Of a DNA stretch of 64,000 nucleotides, positions 31,187-40,820 are shown one piece after another. The notes under the pieces are model-generated. The model saw nothing but the letters and a program-made list of their open reading frames with translations. It was not told the DNA's origin and ran no database searches. Numbering within the stretch: the first letter of the stretch is position 1; each line of letters begins with the position of its first letter. This DNA is from Choristoneura fumiferana. Lineage: Eukaryota; Arthropoda; Insecta; Lepidoptera; Tortricidae. The stretch lies in NCBI RefSeq assembly GCF_025370935.1, contig NC_133490.1, positions 5,807,167 to 5,871,166 of the forward strand. Direction: 5' to 3'. The position numbers were made by a program, and so were the translations under genes.

Positions 31187-31309
31187 TGAATGATTACACA
31201 CACAGCTACAACATGTCGTGTAAGATTTTGACATTTACTCAATCATTTAATTCATTCTCCTTTTGTTTGATTAATCAGTTCTTTTTGTAGCTGTGCGAGT
31301 AATCATTCA
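31187..31309. promoter_or_regulatory. Inverted repeat upstream of beta-tubulin
   Basis: TGAATGATTACACACACAGC then TAC (31,187-31,209) and its partner GTAGCTGTGCGAGTAATCAT then TCA (31,287-31,309) match in 21 of 23 positions around a 77-base spacer. The outer flanks TGTAGGTAG (31,161) and CTACCTAC (31,325) also pair. It lies about 200 bases before the start codon. It may be a cruciform-prone promoter segment or the ends of a small MITE. Function unknown. Confidence 0.45.
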
Positions 31310-31445
31310 CTTCTCTAATATGTCTACCTACTATTTTAGCACATTGATTCAACTAAAGCTAAATGAAATTTAAAATGTTGGATGATTGGAGTAAGTCTAG
31401 TTGGTCGTGGTTCGGAAATTAGTTAGGAATTCTATTTCGGGAAAT

Positions 31446-31510
31446 TCAGTTGGGCTCTGACCGAAGCCATTTTCGATAAGTATCATTATTAGTGGAGTTA
31501 AAGTTATAAT
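31446..31510 (+). promoter_or_regulatory. Candidate initiator and 5' UTR of beta-tubulin
   Basis: TCAGTTGGG at 31,446-31,454 fits the arthropod initiator TCAGT, 63 bases before the start codon. No TATA box is obvious at the expected distance. The sequence before the start (AAAGTTATAATATG) is A-rich, as insect start contexts often are. The true start site could lie further upstream. Confidence 0.3.
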
Positions 31511-33272
31511 ATGAGGGAAATTGTGCATATTCAAGCTGGCCAGTGCGGCAACCAAATTGGTGCTAAGGTGAGAACAATATTTTCTTTAAGTACGTATAAA
31601 TCTCCTGCACACGCTGGCGCGGAAATGTAATGTTGGGAGTGAAGTTTCTAATCCGCACTAGGTCCGCATGGGAACAACGGCCCAAGTTCTCTAGTTCTGA
31701 GAGGAGTCCTGTGCCCAGCAGTGCGGATATAGATCGAAATGATGGTGATGAATCCCTGCAGGCAGATCGGTGGTGCATTCATGAGAATAGGATCATTTCC
31801 ATTGAATTAGGACACAATTGCGATTTATGAGCGTAAAGAGAGCCAAATGCGGACGACGTGTTATTTTAAGGCCCTTTTACTCTTACAAAATCGATAGTCG
31901 CTGCGCTGATATCCTAAATTTAGCCGCCTTAAAATTTAGTTCTGTAAGGTTCTAACTAGAGGATCCTCAAATTCTATTCCTTTCAGTTCTGGGAGGTGAT
32001 ATCAGACGAGCACGGGATCGATCCCACGGGCACCTACCATGGCGACTCTGACCTCCAATTGGAACGCATCAACGTGTATTACAATGAGGCCACAGGCGGC
32101 AAATACGTGCCAAGAGCCGTCCTCGTGGACCTGGAACCAGGCACCATGGACTCCGTGCGTTCCGGACCATTTGGACAAATCTTCCGCCCGGACAACTTCG
32201 TCTTCGGACAATCTGGCGCCGGCAACAATTGGGCGAAAGGACACTATACCGAAGGCGCGGAGCTCGTTGATTCCGTTCTAGATGTCGTAAGGAAAGAAGC
32301 CGAAGGCTGCGATTGTCTACAAGGGTTTCAGCTGACCCATTCGCTCGGTGGCGGCACCGGCGCTGGCCTAGGCACTCTTCTCATCTCCAAATCCGAGAAG
32401 AATACCCCGATAGAATCATGAACACCTTCAGCGTCGTACCATCTCCCAAAGTATCGGACACTGTTGTCGAACCGTACAATGCCACGCTATCCGTGCATCA
32501 GCTGGTAGAAAACACTGATGAATCCTACTGCATCGACAATGAGGCCCTGTATGATATTTGCTTCCGAACCCTAAAGCTCACGACCCCGACCTACGGTGAT
32601 CTGAACCATCTAGTCTCCGCCACGATGTCTGGAGTTACTACCTGTCTCAGGTTCCCAGGCCAGCTGAACGCCGACTTGAGAAAGCTGGCCGTGAACATGG
32701 TTCCGTTCCCTCGTCTGCATTTCTTCATTCCCGGATTCGCTCCGCTTACGTCTCGTGGAAGTCAGCAGTATCGCGCCTTGACCGTGCCAGAGTTGACGCA
32801 GCAGATGTTTGATGCTAAGAACATGATGGCTGCTTGTGATCCTCGTCACGGAAGATACTTAACTGTAGCTGCTGTGTTCCGTGGCCGTATGTCTATGAAG
32901 GAAGTTGACGAGCAGATGATGAACATTCAGAACAAGAACTCGTCGTACTTTGTAGAGTGGATCCCGAATAACGTGAAGACTGCTGTGTGCGATATCCCGC
33001 CCCGAGGTTTGAAGATGTCTGCTACGTTTATTGGCAACTCTACTGCCATCCAGGAGCTGTTCAAGCGTATATCTGAGCAGTTTACCGCTATGTTCAGACG
33101 TAAGGCGTTCTTGCATTGGTATACTGGGGAAGGTATGGATGAGATGGAGTTTACTGAAGCTGAAAGCAACATGAATGACTTGGTATCGGAATATCAGCAA
33201 TACCAGGATGCTACAGCTGAGGAAGAGGGCGAGTTTGATGAAGAGGAAGAGGGCGGCGATGAGGGAGACTAA
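31511..33272 (+). CDS. Beta-tubulin, two exons, one-base frameshift in exon 2
   Basis: Beta subunit of the microtubule heterodimer; binds exchangeable GTP and polymerises in the cytoplasm. Exon 1 (31,511-31,567) encodes MREIVHIQAGQCGNQIGAK, including the MREI tetrapeptide used in tubulin mRNA autoregulation. The intron (31,568-31,986) has GTGAGA at the donor and TTTCAG at the acceptor. Exon 2 starts FWEVISDEHGIDPTGTYHGD and ends DATAEEEGEFDEEEEGGDEG, an acidic C-terminal tail. The GTP-loop signature reads GGGTGAGLG. Total length is 447 residues if one base is restored, the usual size for the family. At 32,389-32,391 the A run after LLIS is one short: the upstream frame meets TGA at 32,419, while the next frame continues IREEYPDRIMNTFS to TAA at 33,270. 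Everything else matches the family, so I read the shift as a consensus error. The isotype (ubiquitous or testis) cannot be decided. Confidence 0.95.
31630..31740 (+). mobile_element. SINE family A fragment inside the beta-tubulin intron
   Basis: GTGAAGTTTCTAATCCGCAC, TAGGTCCGCATGGGAACAAC, GGCCCAAGTTCTCTAGTTCT and GAGGAGTCCTGTGCCCAGCA, then GTGCGG. A diverged, head-less SINE in the sense orientation. It makes up about a quarter of the 419-bp intron. Confidence 0.65.
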
Positions 33273-33403
33273 CTTACCGATGGAGACTGAAAGTAAATTA
33301 GACCTTTGCTAAGACTTACACTGTTATATTTTGTTTATTATTACTTTTCTTTTTGCATTTTTTTCACGTTTATTTTTATTACTTAGTAGATACTGTATAC
33401 AAT

Positions 33404-33409
33404 ATTAAA
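33404..33409 (+). terminator. Likely beta-tubulin polyadenylation signal (ATTAAA)
   Basis: ATTAAA lies 132 bases after the stop codon, followed by a T-rich stretch (CGTTTATTACATCTTCTAAA then TGTGTTTAAG). No AATAAA occurs between the stop codon and this site. Confidence 0.45.
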
Positions 33410-33449
33410 ACGTTTATTACATCTTCTAAATGTGTTTAAGTAGTTCTTG

Positions 33450-33800
33450 TTTTATTTCTGCACATTATACGGACTGCAGCCTCACGCGAGGCAGCAGTCT
33501 CCCTCACAATCTCGAGTAGTTCCAACTGAGATCAGGGTTGCGAAATTTATGCTCCTCACTAGAGGTGGCGATCCCTACTGAGACTAGCTAATGATGTTAA
33601 GTTATCGGTAGCCTTACTGTCGATAATTGACCTAAATTTAAAAAATAGAGATCAGTATCGAGGCCAGAGATCATGTTGTCTACGCAGTCGGAATCACAAT
33701 CGCCTTCACCATTTCTTTCTGTCACACGGTATAAGATTTGGGCAGAATAAAATGGTGAATGTGATCGCGAGCGCCCGGGCTTTAGTCAATATGGCCACAG
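33450..33800. other. Intergenic stretch after beta-tubulin
   Basis: No gene seen. A short block (GGAATCACAATCGCCTTCAC, CATTTCTTTCTGTCACACGG then TATAAG, about 33,689-33,735) recurs at 18,597-18,645 and 60,685-60,728, so it is dispersed repeat material. Confidence 0.5.
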
Positions 33801-33805
33801 ATTAA

Positions 33806-33950
33806 GGGGCTGTTCCACGACCAATTGATTAATTTTATCTGACAGATAAATGCAATACCGTCTCCGTCTAATTGAACAAAGCAAACAGAGACGGCATCAC
33901 ATTTATCCGTCAGATAGGTAAATTTAATCAATGGATGGTGTAACAGGGAG
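33806..33950. mobile_element. Palindromic Tourist-like MITE, copy d (diverged)
   Basis: Begins GGGGCTGTTCCACGACCAAT after TAA (33,803-33,805). The inner arms CCGTCTCCGTCTA and CAGAGACGGCATCACATTTA are recognisable. The right end is degraded (GTAACAGGGAG then TTAA). The most diverged member in the window. Confidence 0.65.
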
Positions 33951-34433
33951 TTAAACTTTCAATTCAAGTGGTATACACGCTTTATTGATTTACCAATGAA
34001 GACTTAAACTACAACTATCTGAACGTTATTAGATGTACAATATCTCAAATACACTAGCTGGAAAAATACAACCGTCTCAAAATTCTACTCATAAAATATC
34101 AAAAGCTTGCCCCAAACGCAATCAGAAGTTGAAAAATCCGCTGCATTTCAAACTGATTTCGCTGCGATATCGAATCGGAAGCGTCCTGATGTCAGCGTCC
34201 GACTGGCCGCGACGCTCTCTGAATATTTTAGTTCCCATTTGGGATAAATTTCGGTCGATAACTATGTCGGAATATCAATTGCAGCTGTTATGTGTATTGG
34301 GTTATTTGGGTCATTAACGTTATTATAAAAGCGAGTGGACATTATATTTCGCCGTTTGCGCTGCCGCGGCCATCCAATAGATAATTGGACTTCCCAATAA
34401 AAATCACCGTGAAAATGCAAGGTTTTTTTCACA

Positions 34434-34613
34434 CTAAGGGCTATGTTTCACCGGGACACCATGGCGGCGCAACCAGTCGCCACCACCAACAAAACGTATG
34501 CAGCTTTGCGCAACCAAGTGAACACCAGGTGAGATACCCTTCATAGAGCTGCATACATTTTGTTGGTGGCGGCTACTGGTTGCGCCGCCATGTTGTCCCG
34601 GTGCATTATAGCC
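34434..34613. mobile_element. 180-bp palindromic MITE family L
   Basis: GGGCTATGTTTCACCGGGAC then ACCATGGCGGCGCAACCAGT pairs with ACTGGTTGCGCCGCCATGTT then GTCCCGGTGCATTATAGCC. CTAA at the left resembles a PIF/Harbinger-type target, but no clean duplication is seen at the right. Unrelated in sequence to the GGGGCTGTTTCACC family beyond the first bases. Confidence 0.65.
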
Positions 34614-34639
34614 AAAAAGCTTTTAGCGCTTTAGACGTA

Positions 34640-35120
34640 TCACACGGGAAAGAACAGTGCTTGGGCCGATGCTCGGGTACTGGTGAATCCTGATGCACTC
34701 CGCTAGCCCCACCAGCAAGGAGCGAGAAGATAGTGTTTTAGTATGACAAAAGCAATAAAGCTTTCATTATAAAAAAAACTTCTCGCTACTCGCCGGTGGG
34801 CTGATTAGTGCCTTAGGGTACATCGTTGGCCGATGACTAACATGGGACCCAACATGGGAAGGGGGGACAACAATTCAATCCATTTATTTGCCAGAATACG
34901 GTTACAAAGGTCTTATATCTAACATTCCGTGCGTATTCAACCTGCATGCAGGTGTACAAATATTTAAAATCCTATTTACAAATGTCTTAATATTATGAGA
35001 TAAAACAATCGATAAACCCTTCTTGCATGTTTCTTTTCATCACACTTGCTCGTAAACAGTGTCGTAACATGCAGGCTACCTTGGTTGCAACCCCCCAAAT
35101 AAAACCCTCGACCTTAATGT
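34640..35120. other. Unrecognised intergenic stretch
   Basis: Includes inverted CTCCGCTAGCCCCACCAGCA with GAGCGAGAAG (34,700) and CTTCTCGCTACTCGCCGGTG then GGCTGATTAGTG (34,780-34,811), which look like ends of a small TIR element of about 130 bp. No coding signature. Confidence 0.35.
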
Positions 35121-35121
35121 G

Positions 35122-35222
35122 CTTGTCATGAAGCCCGTGGTCGGTAAATGAGTCATTGCGCGTACAAATTTTCTTGTCATGAAGCCCAAGGTCGGTAAAT
35201 GAGTCAGTGTGCGTACTGATGG
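35122..35222 (+). repeat. Two-copy tandem repeat, 51-bp period
   Basis: CTTGTCATGAAGCCCGTGGT then CGGTAAATGAGTCATTGCGC at 35,122 is repeated as CTTGTCATGAAGCCCAAGGT then CGGTAAATGAGTCAGTGTGC at 35,173, differing at a few positions. Confidence 0.75.
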
Positions 35223-35302
35223 TGCTGCGCGCGCTGCAGCGCATGGCGAAGCAGCAGGACCACATGCACACGCGGCTCAGGCACATGCTGAGGGAGGGGT
35301 AG
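35208..35302 (+). CDS. Possible 3'-terminal exon of an unknown gene
   Basis: After an AG at 35,206-35,207 the frame reads CVLMVLRALQRMAKQQDHMH then TRLRHMLREG and TAG (35,300-35,302). The stretch is GC-rich against AT-rich surroundings, and the peptide would form an amphipathic basic helix. No family is recognised. The upstream tandem repeat does not supply a clean branch and polypyrimidine tract. It could also be the C-terminus of a retroposed fragment. Confidence 0.25.
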
Positions 35303-35745
35303 GGCGACGCTGCCAAGAGCGCAGCCTAAGGTATGGCCAATATTTGGAAATATTTTTTCTTTTAGAAATATAAAATTTTGCTCGCAAATGTGATGAAAAA
35401 CATTGTATGTCGCACGGGCGGTACTAGATAGATAGAGTAATTTCTTATTTACCGCCCTTAAGACACAATGTACTATTACGTGCTCTCAAATTGTTAGCAC
35501 AATTATTCATCACGTCTAAACCGCTGAAATTATTTAGATGAAATTCGGCATAGGTACAGATAGTTTGAGTCCCGCGGAAGGAGATAGGATATTTTTTATC
35601 CCTGAATTTTTCCCGCGGGATAGCATAAACCACTTCTACGCATAGGAGTCGCGGACAACAGCTTATAATAACTTACCTATATTATAGGTAGGTTAGGGTA
35701 GGTTCTGTACTGCTTGCTATGTGTTTGCACACATAAAGAGTTATT
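35303..35745. other. Intergenic stretch with a transposon end
   Basis: 35,560-35,660 carries GAGTCCCGCGGAAGGAGATA, ATCCCTGAATTTTTCCCGCG and GGAGTCGCGGACAACAGCTT, a degraded Helitron-like 3' end. A repeated CATAAAGAGTTATTGTATT-type string abuts the BEL insertion site. No gene seen. Confidence 0.4.
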
Positions 35746-35750
35746 GTATT

Positions 35751-36114
35751 ATTTGCGCGGTTTAATGGACTGTATCAAGGTTGGCCTAAAACACTCTGTA
35801 GTTTACCTATAAAGGCGGATGGAAATAATTTAATTGAAAAGCTGGTATTCACTCACCCTTAACTCCAGAAGCACTTGATGATGCTATTGCTGCGGTCTTG
35901 TATAGCTCTAAATCTTCCGGTGGGTTTTAAAATAATTAAATATGTGCTGCGAAAAATACGTGGAGCGAAGCGCTGCTGTCGTAGTTGACAGACGACTCTT
36001 TTTCTTTTTTACTCTATATGTCATAGAGCAGGACGTGCGCGGAGGTTGGATGGATGGCGAAATACTTCCCATTTCAAATCAAAATACTCCATCCAACTTT
36101 ATAGGCTCAAACAT
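35751..36114 (-). repeat. BEL/Pao 3' LTR
   Basis: 364 bp, ATTTGCGCGGTTTAATGGAC to TATAGGCTCAAACAT on the plus strand. It differs from the other LTR by one fewer T (GTAGTTTACC) and G for A (AATATGTGCTG). Terminal bases are set by the GTATT duplication. Confidence 0.95.
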
Positions 36115-36126
36115 TCCCCCCGCCTA
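36115..36126 (-). promoter_or_regulatory. Polypurine tract of the BEL element
   Basis: Plus strand TCCCCCCGCC, i.e. minus strand GGCGGGGGGA, directly before the 3' LTR. This is where plus-strand DNA synthesis is expected to start during reverse transcription. Confidence 0.7.
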
Positions 36127-36247
36127 GAAGGACAAAGATCTCTTTGTTCTTCTAAATAAACAAAGAGTATGAAAGGAATGAAAATAAAAATTAACTTGAA
36201 ATTATGCCACAAGAAACATAGTGGCACGAAAGAAAATAAAATATAAC

Positions 36248-36511
36248 TTATTGCAATGGTAAAGGAGAAACCTTTACCACGGGTCTTTGATAGACACCAG
36301 AATTTGTGCGTACAGACACAACGCGGATAACTCCATCTTTGCCTGGAAAGACGTCTTCAATTACACCTAACGGCCATTTAAGGGGAGTATTATCAATATT
36401 CAATAAGACAATTGTGTTTTTAATCGCGGGATAAAATGCGGTAAGTATTCCATTATAGTTTAATCGAGGGCATATGTAAATGGTCAAGAAACTTAATTTC
36501 ACTAAGTCCAC
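36248..36511 (-). pseudogene. BEL/Pao integrase C-terminal tail (DUF5641-like)
   Basis: The minus-strand frame ends NTPLKWPLGVIEDVFPGKDG then VIRVVSVRTNSGVYQRPVVK and VSPLPLQ before TAA at 36,248-36,250. This is the usual end of BEL Pol. Only about 250 bases separate it from the last RT-like sequence, against roughly 2 kb in an autonomous element, so RNase H and the integrase zinc-binding and DDE domains are absent. Confidence 0.85.
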
Positions 36512-36767
36512 AAACTTAACACATCAACATTGTGCAATGTATTTATTAGACCTAATGCTGACAACATGATAGCGTTAAAGCGGTTGGTTGTGATAAATTA
36601 ACATGTAAATCAAAGGATGCGAGTAAGTAATCAAAAAAATATGTTATGTATTTAATTTGAAATTATAGATTAAAATAAAGTAAAACAGTGAGAAAGTAAA
36701 TATAACAACTGTTAACAGGTTACATGAAGTATTGAAAGTAAGCAGGGAAAGCGGAAAAAGTGGGAGC

Positions 36768-38242
36768 TCAAAATTGAACTAAAAACAATGTGCACGAATA
36801 TGCTCTGAAAATTGCAAACCCCAATTCAGTTTCAATAACCAGAGTATACTCAATAGTGAATAAAATTATTGGTGTTGCGATAATTACCAAAAAACAGAGT
36901 CTAACAAGTGTGGATAAAGTTGTATGTTTTGTTGCAACGTTTACAATTAGGAAGAATTGGTCTGCAACTAAACACCAACGTAAGCCATATAATTTAAAAT
37001 CAGTATCATCAGCGACGTCTCCAATAGCGGAAAAGCGATTTTCTTTTGGTAAATGCTCAAGTAAAGAACGCGAGTTGCTTGAGAATTTAACCAATTCTAA
37101 TCCGGCCTTGAGAATAGGGCAATCAAATCGCGAGAAAGCTCAATAGCGGTAGATTCATCCATAACAGATGTTCCTAAATTGTCCATATATAAATTGCGAG
37201 AAGCAACTGATGCAGCGGCGGGAAAAGACGAACCTTCGTCTAGTAAAAATTGCTTGACCGTGCGCATTGCAAGGTATGGACTGCATTTAAGTCCAAAACA
37301 AACGCGGTTAAATTCGTAAATTTGCGGTTCACTCTCATAAGAAAAGCGGTATATCATTCGAAGATAGCGGTGAAACTCGGGAGAAACCAAGATTTTTAAG
37401 TACATTTGACGTATGTCAGTGGTTATGGCAATTGGAAATAAGCGAAAATCGAAGATAATCGCGAGTAAATCTGATTGCAGGTTTGGTCCAGTATACAGAC
37501 AATCATTTAATGATATGTCAGTAGAAGTAGAGGCACTAGCATCTAGAACAATGCGTACTTTAGTTGTCAGTCTGTCTTCCTTAATAACAGGATGATGCGG
37601 TATAATATAAGCACTGGGATTACTTTCCAAGTCCATCACTAAAGATATGTACTCTTTTTGTAAATAATCGCGGATGATTTCATCATATTGTTGATGAATA
37701 ACATGATTTTGTTTAAATCTCCTTTCTAAAGATTTATATCTACGCATCGCAGTAGGTAATGAATCGCCCAAATCACATGGGTCGCGGCAAAACGGCAAAG
37801 GAACAACATAGCGGCCAAGATCATCCCTAGTAGTCTGTTGTGAATAAATCTGTTCACACGCCTTATCGTCAGCGGACAGATGTTTGCGGGTGGGAACCTC
37901 CTCAATCTCCCAAAATTTGGATAAAAGAGTATCAACTTTGTCAGTCGCGGTGAAGAAAGTCTGTACAGTCGATGACTCAACACTTGTAGTATAAGCGGAA
38001 CCAGAAATGACATATCCAAAAACAGTTTCGATTGCATCGGGTAAACCAGGTGGGCCAATAATGCGATTATTTTTCATGATACACTTGACGAAATCTTCAG
38101 CACCCAGCAGTAAGTCGATTTTACCCGGCATGTACCAATGACTGTCACTAAACGGAATATCTTTCAAATAATCTAAGCATGCGGTATTTATTTCACAAGC
38201 AGGCAAATTACCAGATATTTTGTCAATAACCAACGCTTGCAA
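36768..38242 (-). pseudogene. BEL/Pao reverse transcriptase, YMDN active site, broken 3' end
   Basis: 381 codons are open from 38,242 to 37,097. Recognisable blocks: KIDLLLGAEDF (the conserved segment before RT), KVRIVLDASAST, LNDCLYTGPNLQSDL, TTDIRQMYLKI (first catalytic Asp), FNRVCFGLKCSPYLAMRT, then NLYMDNLGTSV at residues 350-360. BEL elements normally have Y(V/M)DD; residue 355 here is Asn (AAT, 37,178-37,180), which should abolish polymerisation. At about 37,105 the frame breaks in an A run and resumes LELVKFSSNSRSLLEHLP to about 36,768, where homology fades. Confidence 0.9.
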
Positions 38243-38580
38243 GTCAAACGAAACGAGTCATCAAATCGTGAGAACAGCGTTAGGTTCGATGTTCCTTTTA
38301 TGGACTGGGAACTTTCTCCTATACCGTGTACCGAAATATTTTTATCATCAGGCGATAGTTTTAACCCTAATGTCCGTAAACAACGTGAGGTGATAAAGTG
38401 ATTCTGAGAGCCCATGTCGACCAGGACTCTTATATCGCGGCGATTGCCAAAGGCGTCTAAAACCTGAACAATTGCAGTTCCTAATAACACTGTCTTGAAC
38501 GAATCTTGATTGCTAGTAGCAGTGCCTGAGAAACCTACATCACTATTGTTAGTGCGTGTACAGTCAGAAGAAGCGGCTGC
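38188..38580 (-). pseudogene. BEL/Pao aspartic protease domain, active-site triad altered
   Basis: The frame includes GTAIVQVLDAFGNRRDIRVL and VDMGSQNHFITSRCLRTLGL. In retroviral-type proteases the box is D-T/S-G followed by S-Q/A; here it is D-M-G-S-Q (M at about 38,413-38,415). The domain would cut the polyprotein. It runs out of frame near 38,245, where one missing T would join it to the next segment (LVIDKISGNLPAC). Confidence 0.8.
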
Positions 38581-39999
38581 GGGGCGTACGGAACCGAAGA
38601 CGGCGACGCGGCGGCGTGCGGGCGCGCTGGCGGCGCGGCGGCGGCGGTTGCGGGAGAAGACGCGGGTTGATTAACAGGGAGCGGCGCGGGAGGTCGAAAC
38701 TGACCTTTATTGGCATTATAAGAATGTCCATAATCTTTAAAATTAGAATCACCCTGCTTAGATGCGTTAGGATGATCTAAAGCGTTGCGGCATAATTGGC
38801 TATGGTGGGCCTTGTGGCAATATTTGCATGTGGTGTTCGACTTGCATGTAGAAAGTGTATGACGGACACTTAAACAATTCACACAACCGTTGCACTTTTT
38901 AATTACATTATATTTTTCAATCGGTGTCAATCTGAGAAAAGGTTCGCATTGATATAAATTGGCGTGCTTGTTACTGTTGCAATAACTGCAAACGCGAATA
39001 GGATTTTCATTGTTATTTACAAGAAAAGTTTGCATTTTATTCTGCACAAAATGCGTGCGGGGCGCGGGGGACGGCTGGTTGCGCTGAGCGTGGTTGCCGG
39101 CGTGCGGATGCGACGGTGACGCGACTGCAGTAGTGCGTTGTAGTATTTTAGTTTGATCGCGGATAAATTTTACGAAATCGTCGTATTTTGGAAACTTTTC
39201 ATTGTCTTTAAGAGACATTTCAAAAGCCTTGGAAGTTTCACTATCTAACTTTCTCAGTGCCAAATGTACAAATATGAAGTCAGACATTTCTTTGATATTC
39301 AGCTGACGTAAAGCAGCAACTGACGTTGAAAACTGATCAATGTAACTTTCTAAATTTGCTGCGTTTGCTTTACCAGCACTCAAGGTTTCAAGTTTAGAAT
39401 GTTTTCCAAATAGGAAATAGCGATAGCGCGTTTGTCTTCATATTTGTCGACTAAGGTTTCATACAACACCCTGTAGTTATCAGGGGTAGGCGCAATGCCT
39501 ACGCAAATGGACTGAGCCTTGCCTTTCAATTTTGAAATCAAATAATGAATGCGCTCTGCGTTTCCTAACGCGGGTTGTTGTGTACAATCGTGCGAAATGA
39601 CTCTATAAACAAAGGAAACTTTTGTATGTCCCCGTCAAAGTCAGGAATATCAATGCGCGGTAACTTGAAAGCGGGCGCCGCACTTGCTGCTGCACTAGCG
39701 GCGGTATCGTCTGAATCGCTTAACTTCTTAAATACAGATTTAATTGCATAGAACATGTCATCAAACTCCCACAATAATTCAAATTTGGGTTCATACTTTG
39801 GATCCAAATCCAAATGACACGCATGAATCGAATCATTAAGTTCAACAAATTCATCACGCAAATGTTGAATGTTTGCAGCTTGCATTAAAAACAAAGCAAT
39901 TTTATCACGTTTCGTCTTGGGAATAGAATCGTAAATGCTTTGAATACGTTTAAAATACGAATCACGTTTGCTTGACAAAAGTGAAATTTTGTTTTCCAT
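38535..39999 (-). pseudogene. BEL/Pao gag, frameshifted
   Basis: The start at 39,999 gives MENKISLLSSKRDSYFKRIQ and reaches LPRIDIPDFDGDIQKFPLFI, a DUF1759-type block, then stops at 39,565. The reading continues one base over (ERIHYLISKLKGKAQS, YEDKRAIAISYLENIL) until about 39,390, then returns to a frame running 39,383-38,535. That part holds two Cys/His knuckle regions (CSYCNSNKHANLYQC; CVNCLSVRHTLSTC with CKYCHKAHHSQLC) and a Pro/Ala-rich tail. Each break is explained by one missing base in a C or A run. Gag packages element RNA and forms particles. Not translatable as assembled. Confidence 0.9.
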
Positions 40000-40450
40000 A
40001 TTTATTCAAAAATTGAACACAATGTTACAAATTCGAACACAGAATGGAACACAACAACGCTACTAAATTAAAAAGTTTATAATTTGACTAATATGTTGCG
40101 GGCAGAAAGAACAAACATGACATGGCCATAGGTGTAAGCGAGACGGAATATAATATGTCGCGCACTGCGAACTTTTACTCGTAGTCGTATTACAATGACG
40201 TATCCGTAAGCACAATTTCAAAGCGGTTTATTTTGAAATATTAAATGAATGAAATTGAAAATATGGAATGCGGGAAAATATTCAAGTAGTATGCGGGGAT
40301 ATTAATATGCGGTAGAACCCAAGCCTCAGTGGCTTATAGGTATAAAATGGAGTTAAAGGGAATAATTACATAAATTATGGCGGATGACAATTTTGAAATA
40401 AGTCCGAAAATTAGGAAATCAACTAAGAGTGCGGTTCGAAGGCCAAAAAT

Positions 40451-40815
40451 ATTTGCGCGGTTTAATGGACTGTATCAAGGTTGGCCTAAAACACTCTGTA
40501 GTTTTACCTATAAAGGCGGATGGAAATAATTTAATTGAAAAGCTGGTATTCACTCACCCTTAACTCCAGAAGCACTTGATGATGCTATTGCTGCGGTCTT
40601 GTATAGCTCTAAATCTTCCGGTGGGTTTTAAAATAATTAAATATATGCTGCGAAAAATACGTGGAGCGAAGCGCTGCTGTCGTAGTTGACAGACGACTCT
40701 TTTTCTTTTTTACTCTATATGTCATAGAGCAGGACGTGCGCGGAGGTTGGATGGATGGCGAAATACTTCCCATTTCAAATCAAAATACTCCATCCAACTT
40801 TATAGGCTCAAACAT
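40451..40815 (-). repeat. BEL/Pao 5' LTR
   Basis: 365 bp with the same ends as 35,751-36,114. It should hold the element's promoter. Immediately inside (40,440-40,450, minus strand) is TTTTTGGCCTTCGAACCGC, whose TGG could start a primer-binding site; the matching tRNA is not identified. Confidence 0.95.
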
Positions 40816-40820
40816 GTATT

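Larger units (their letters stand above)
35751..40815 (-). mobile_element. BEL/Pao LTR retrotransposon, internally deleted
   Basis: 5,065 bp on the minus strand, bounded by 364/365-bp LTRs and a 5-bp duplication, GTATT (35,746-35,750 and 40,816-40,820). The minus-strand order is 5' LTR, gag, aspartic protease, reverse transcriptase, a short linker, the integrase C-terminal tail, a purine-rich tract and the 3' LTR. The order, the DUF1759/DUF1758-like segments and the KWPLGVIEDVFPGKDG tail identify BEL/Pao. Autonomous members usually run 6-8 kb; here the RNase H and the integrase catalytic core are missing. The LTRs differ by one substitution and one indel, so insertion is recent, yet the frames are broken several times, mostly at homopolymers. 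It sits between the beta-tubulin gene and the Gfrl exon. Confidence 0.95.

Noticed and set aside
32002..33200. Antisense open frames across beta-tubulin
   Set aside because: Shadows of a strongly codon-biased conserved exon on the plus strand.
31511..33272. Beta-tubulin as a processed pseudogene
   Set aside because: It keeps its intron at the standard insect position with good splice sites, has no poly-A insert signature, and shows only one lesion.
36768..37146. A plus-strand 118-codon frame beginning MHEYALKIANPN
   Set aside because: Antisense to the end of the BEL reverse transcriptase. No independent support.
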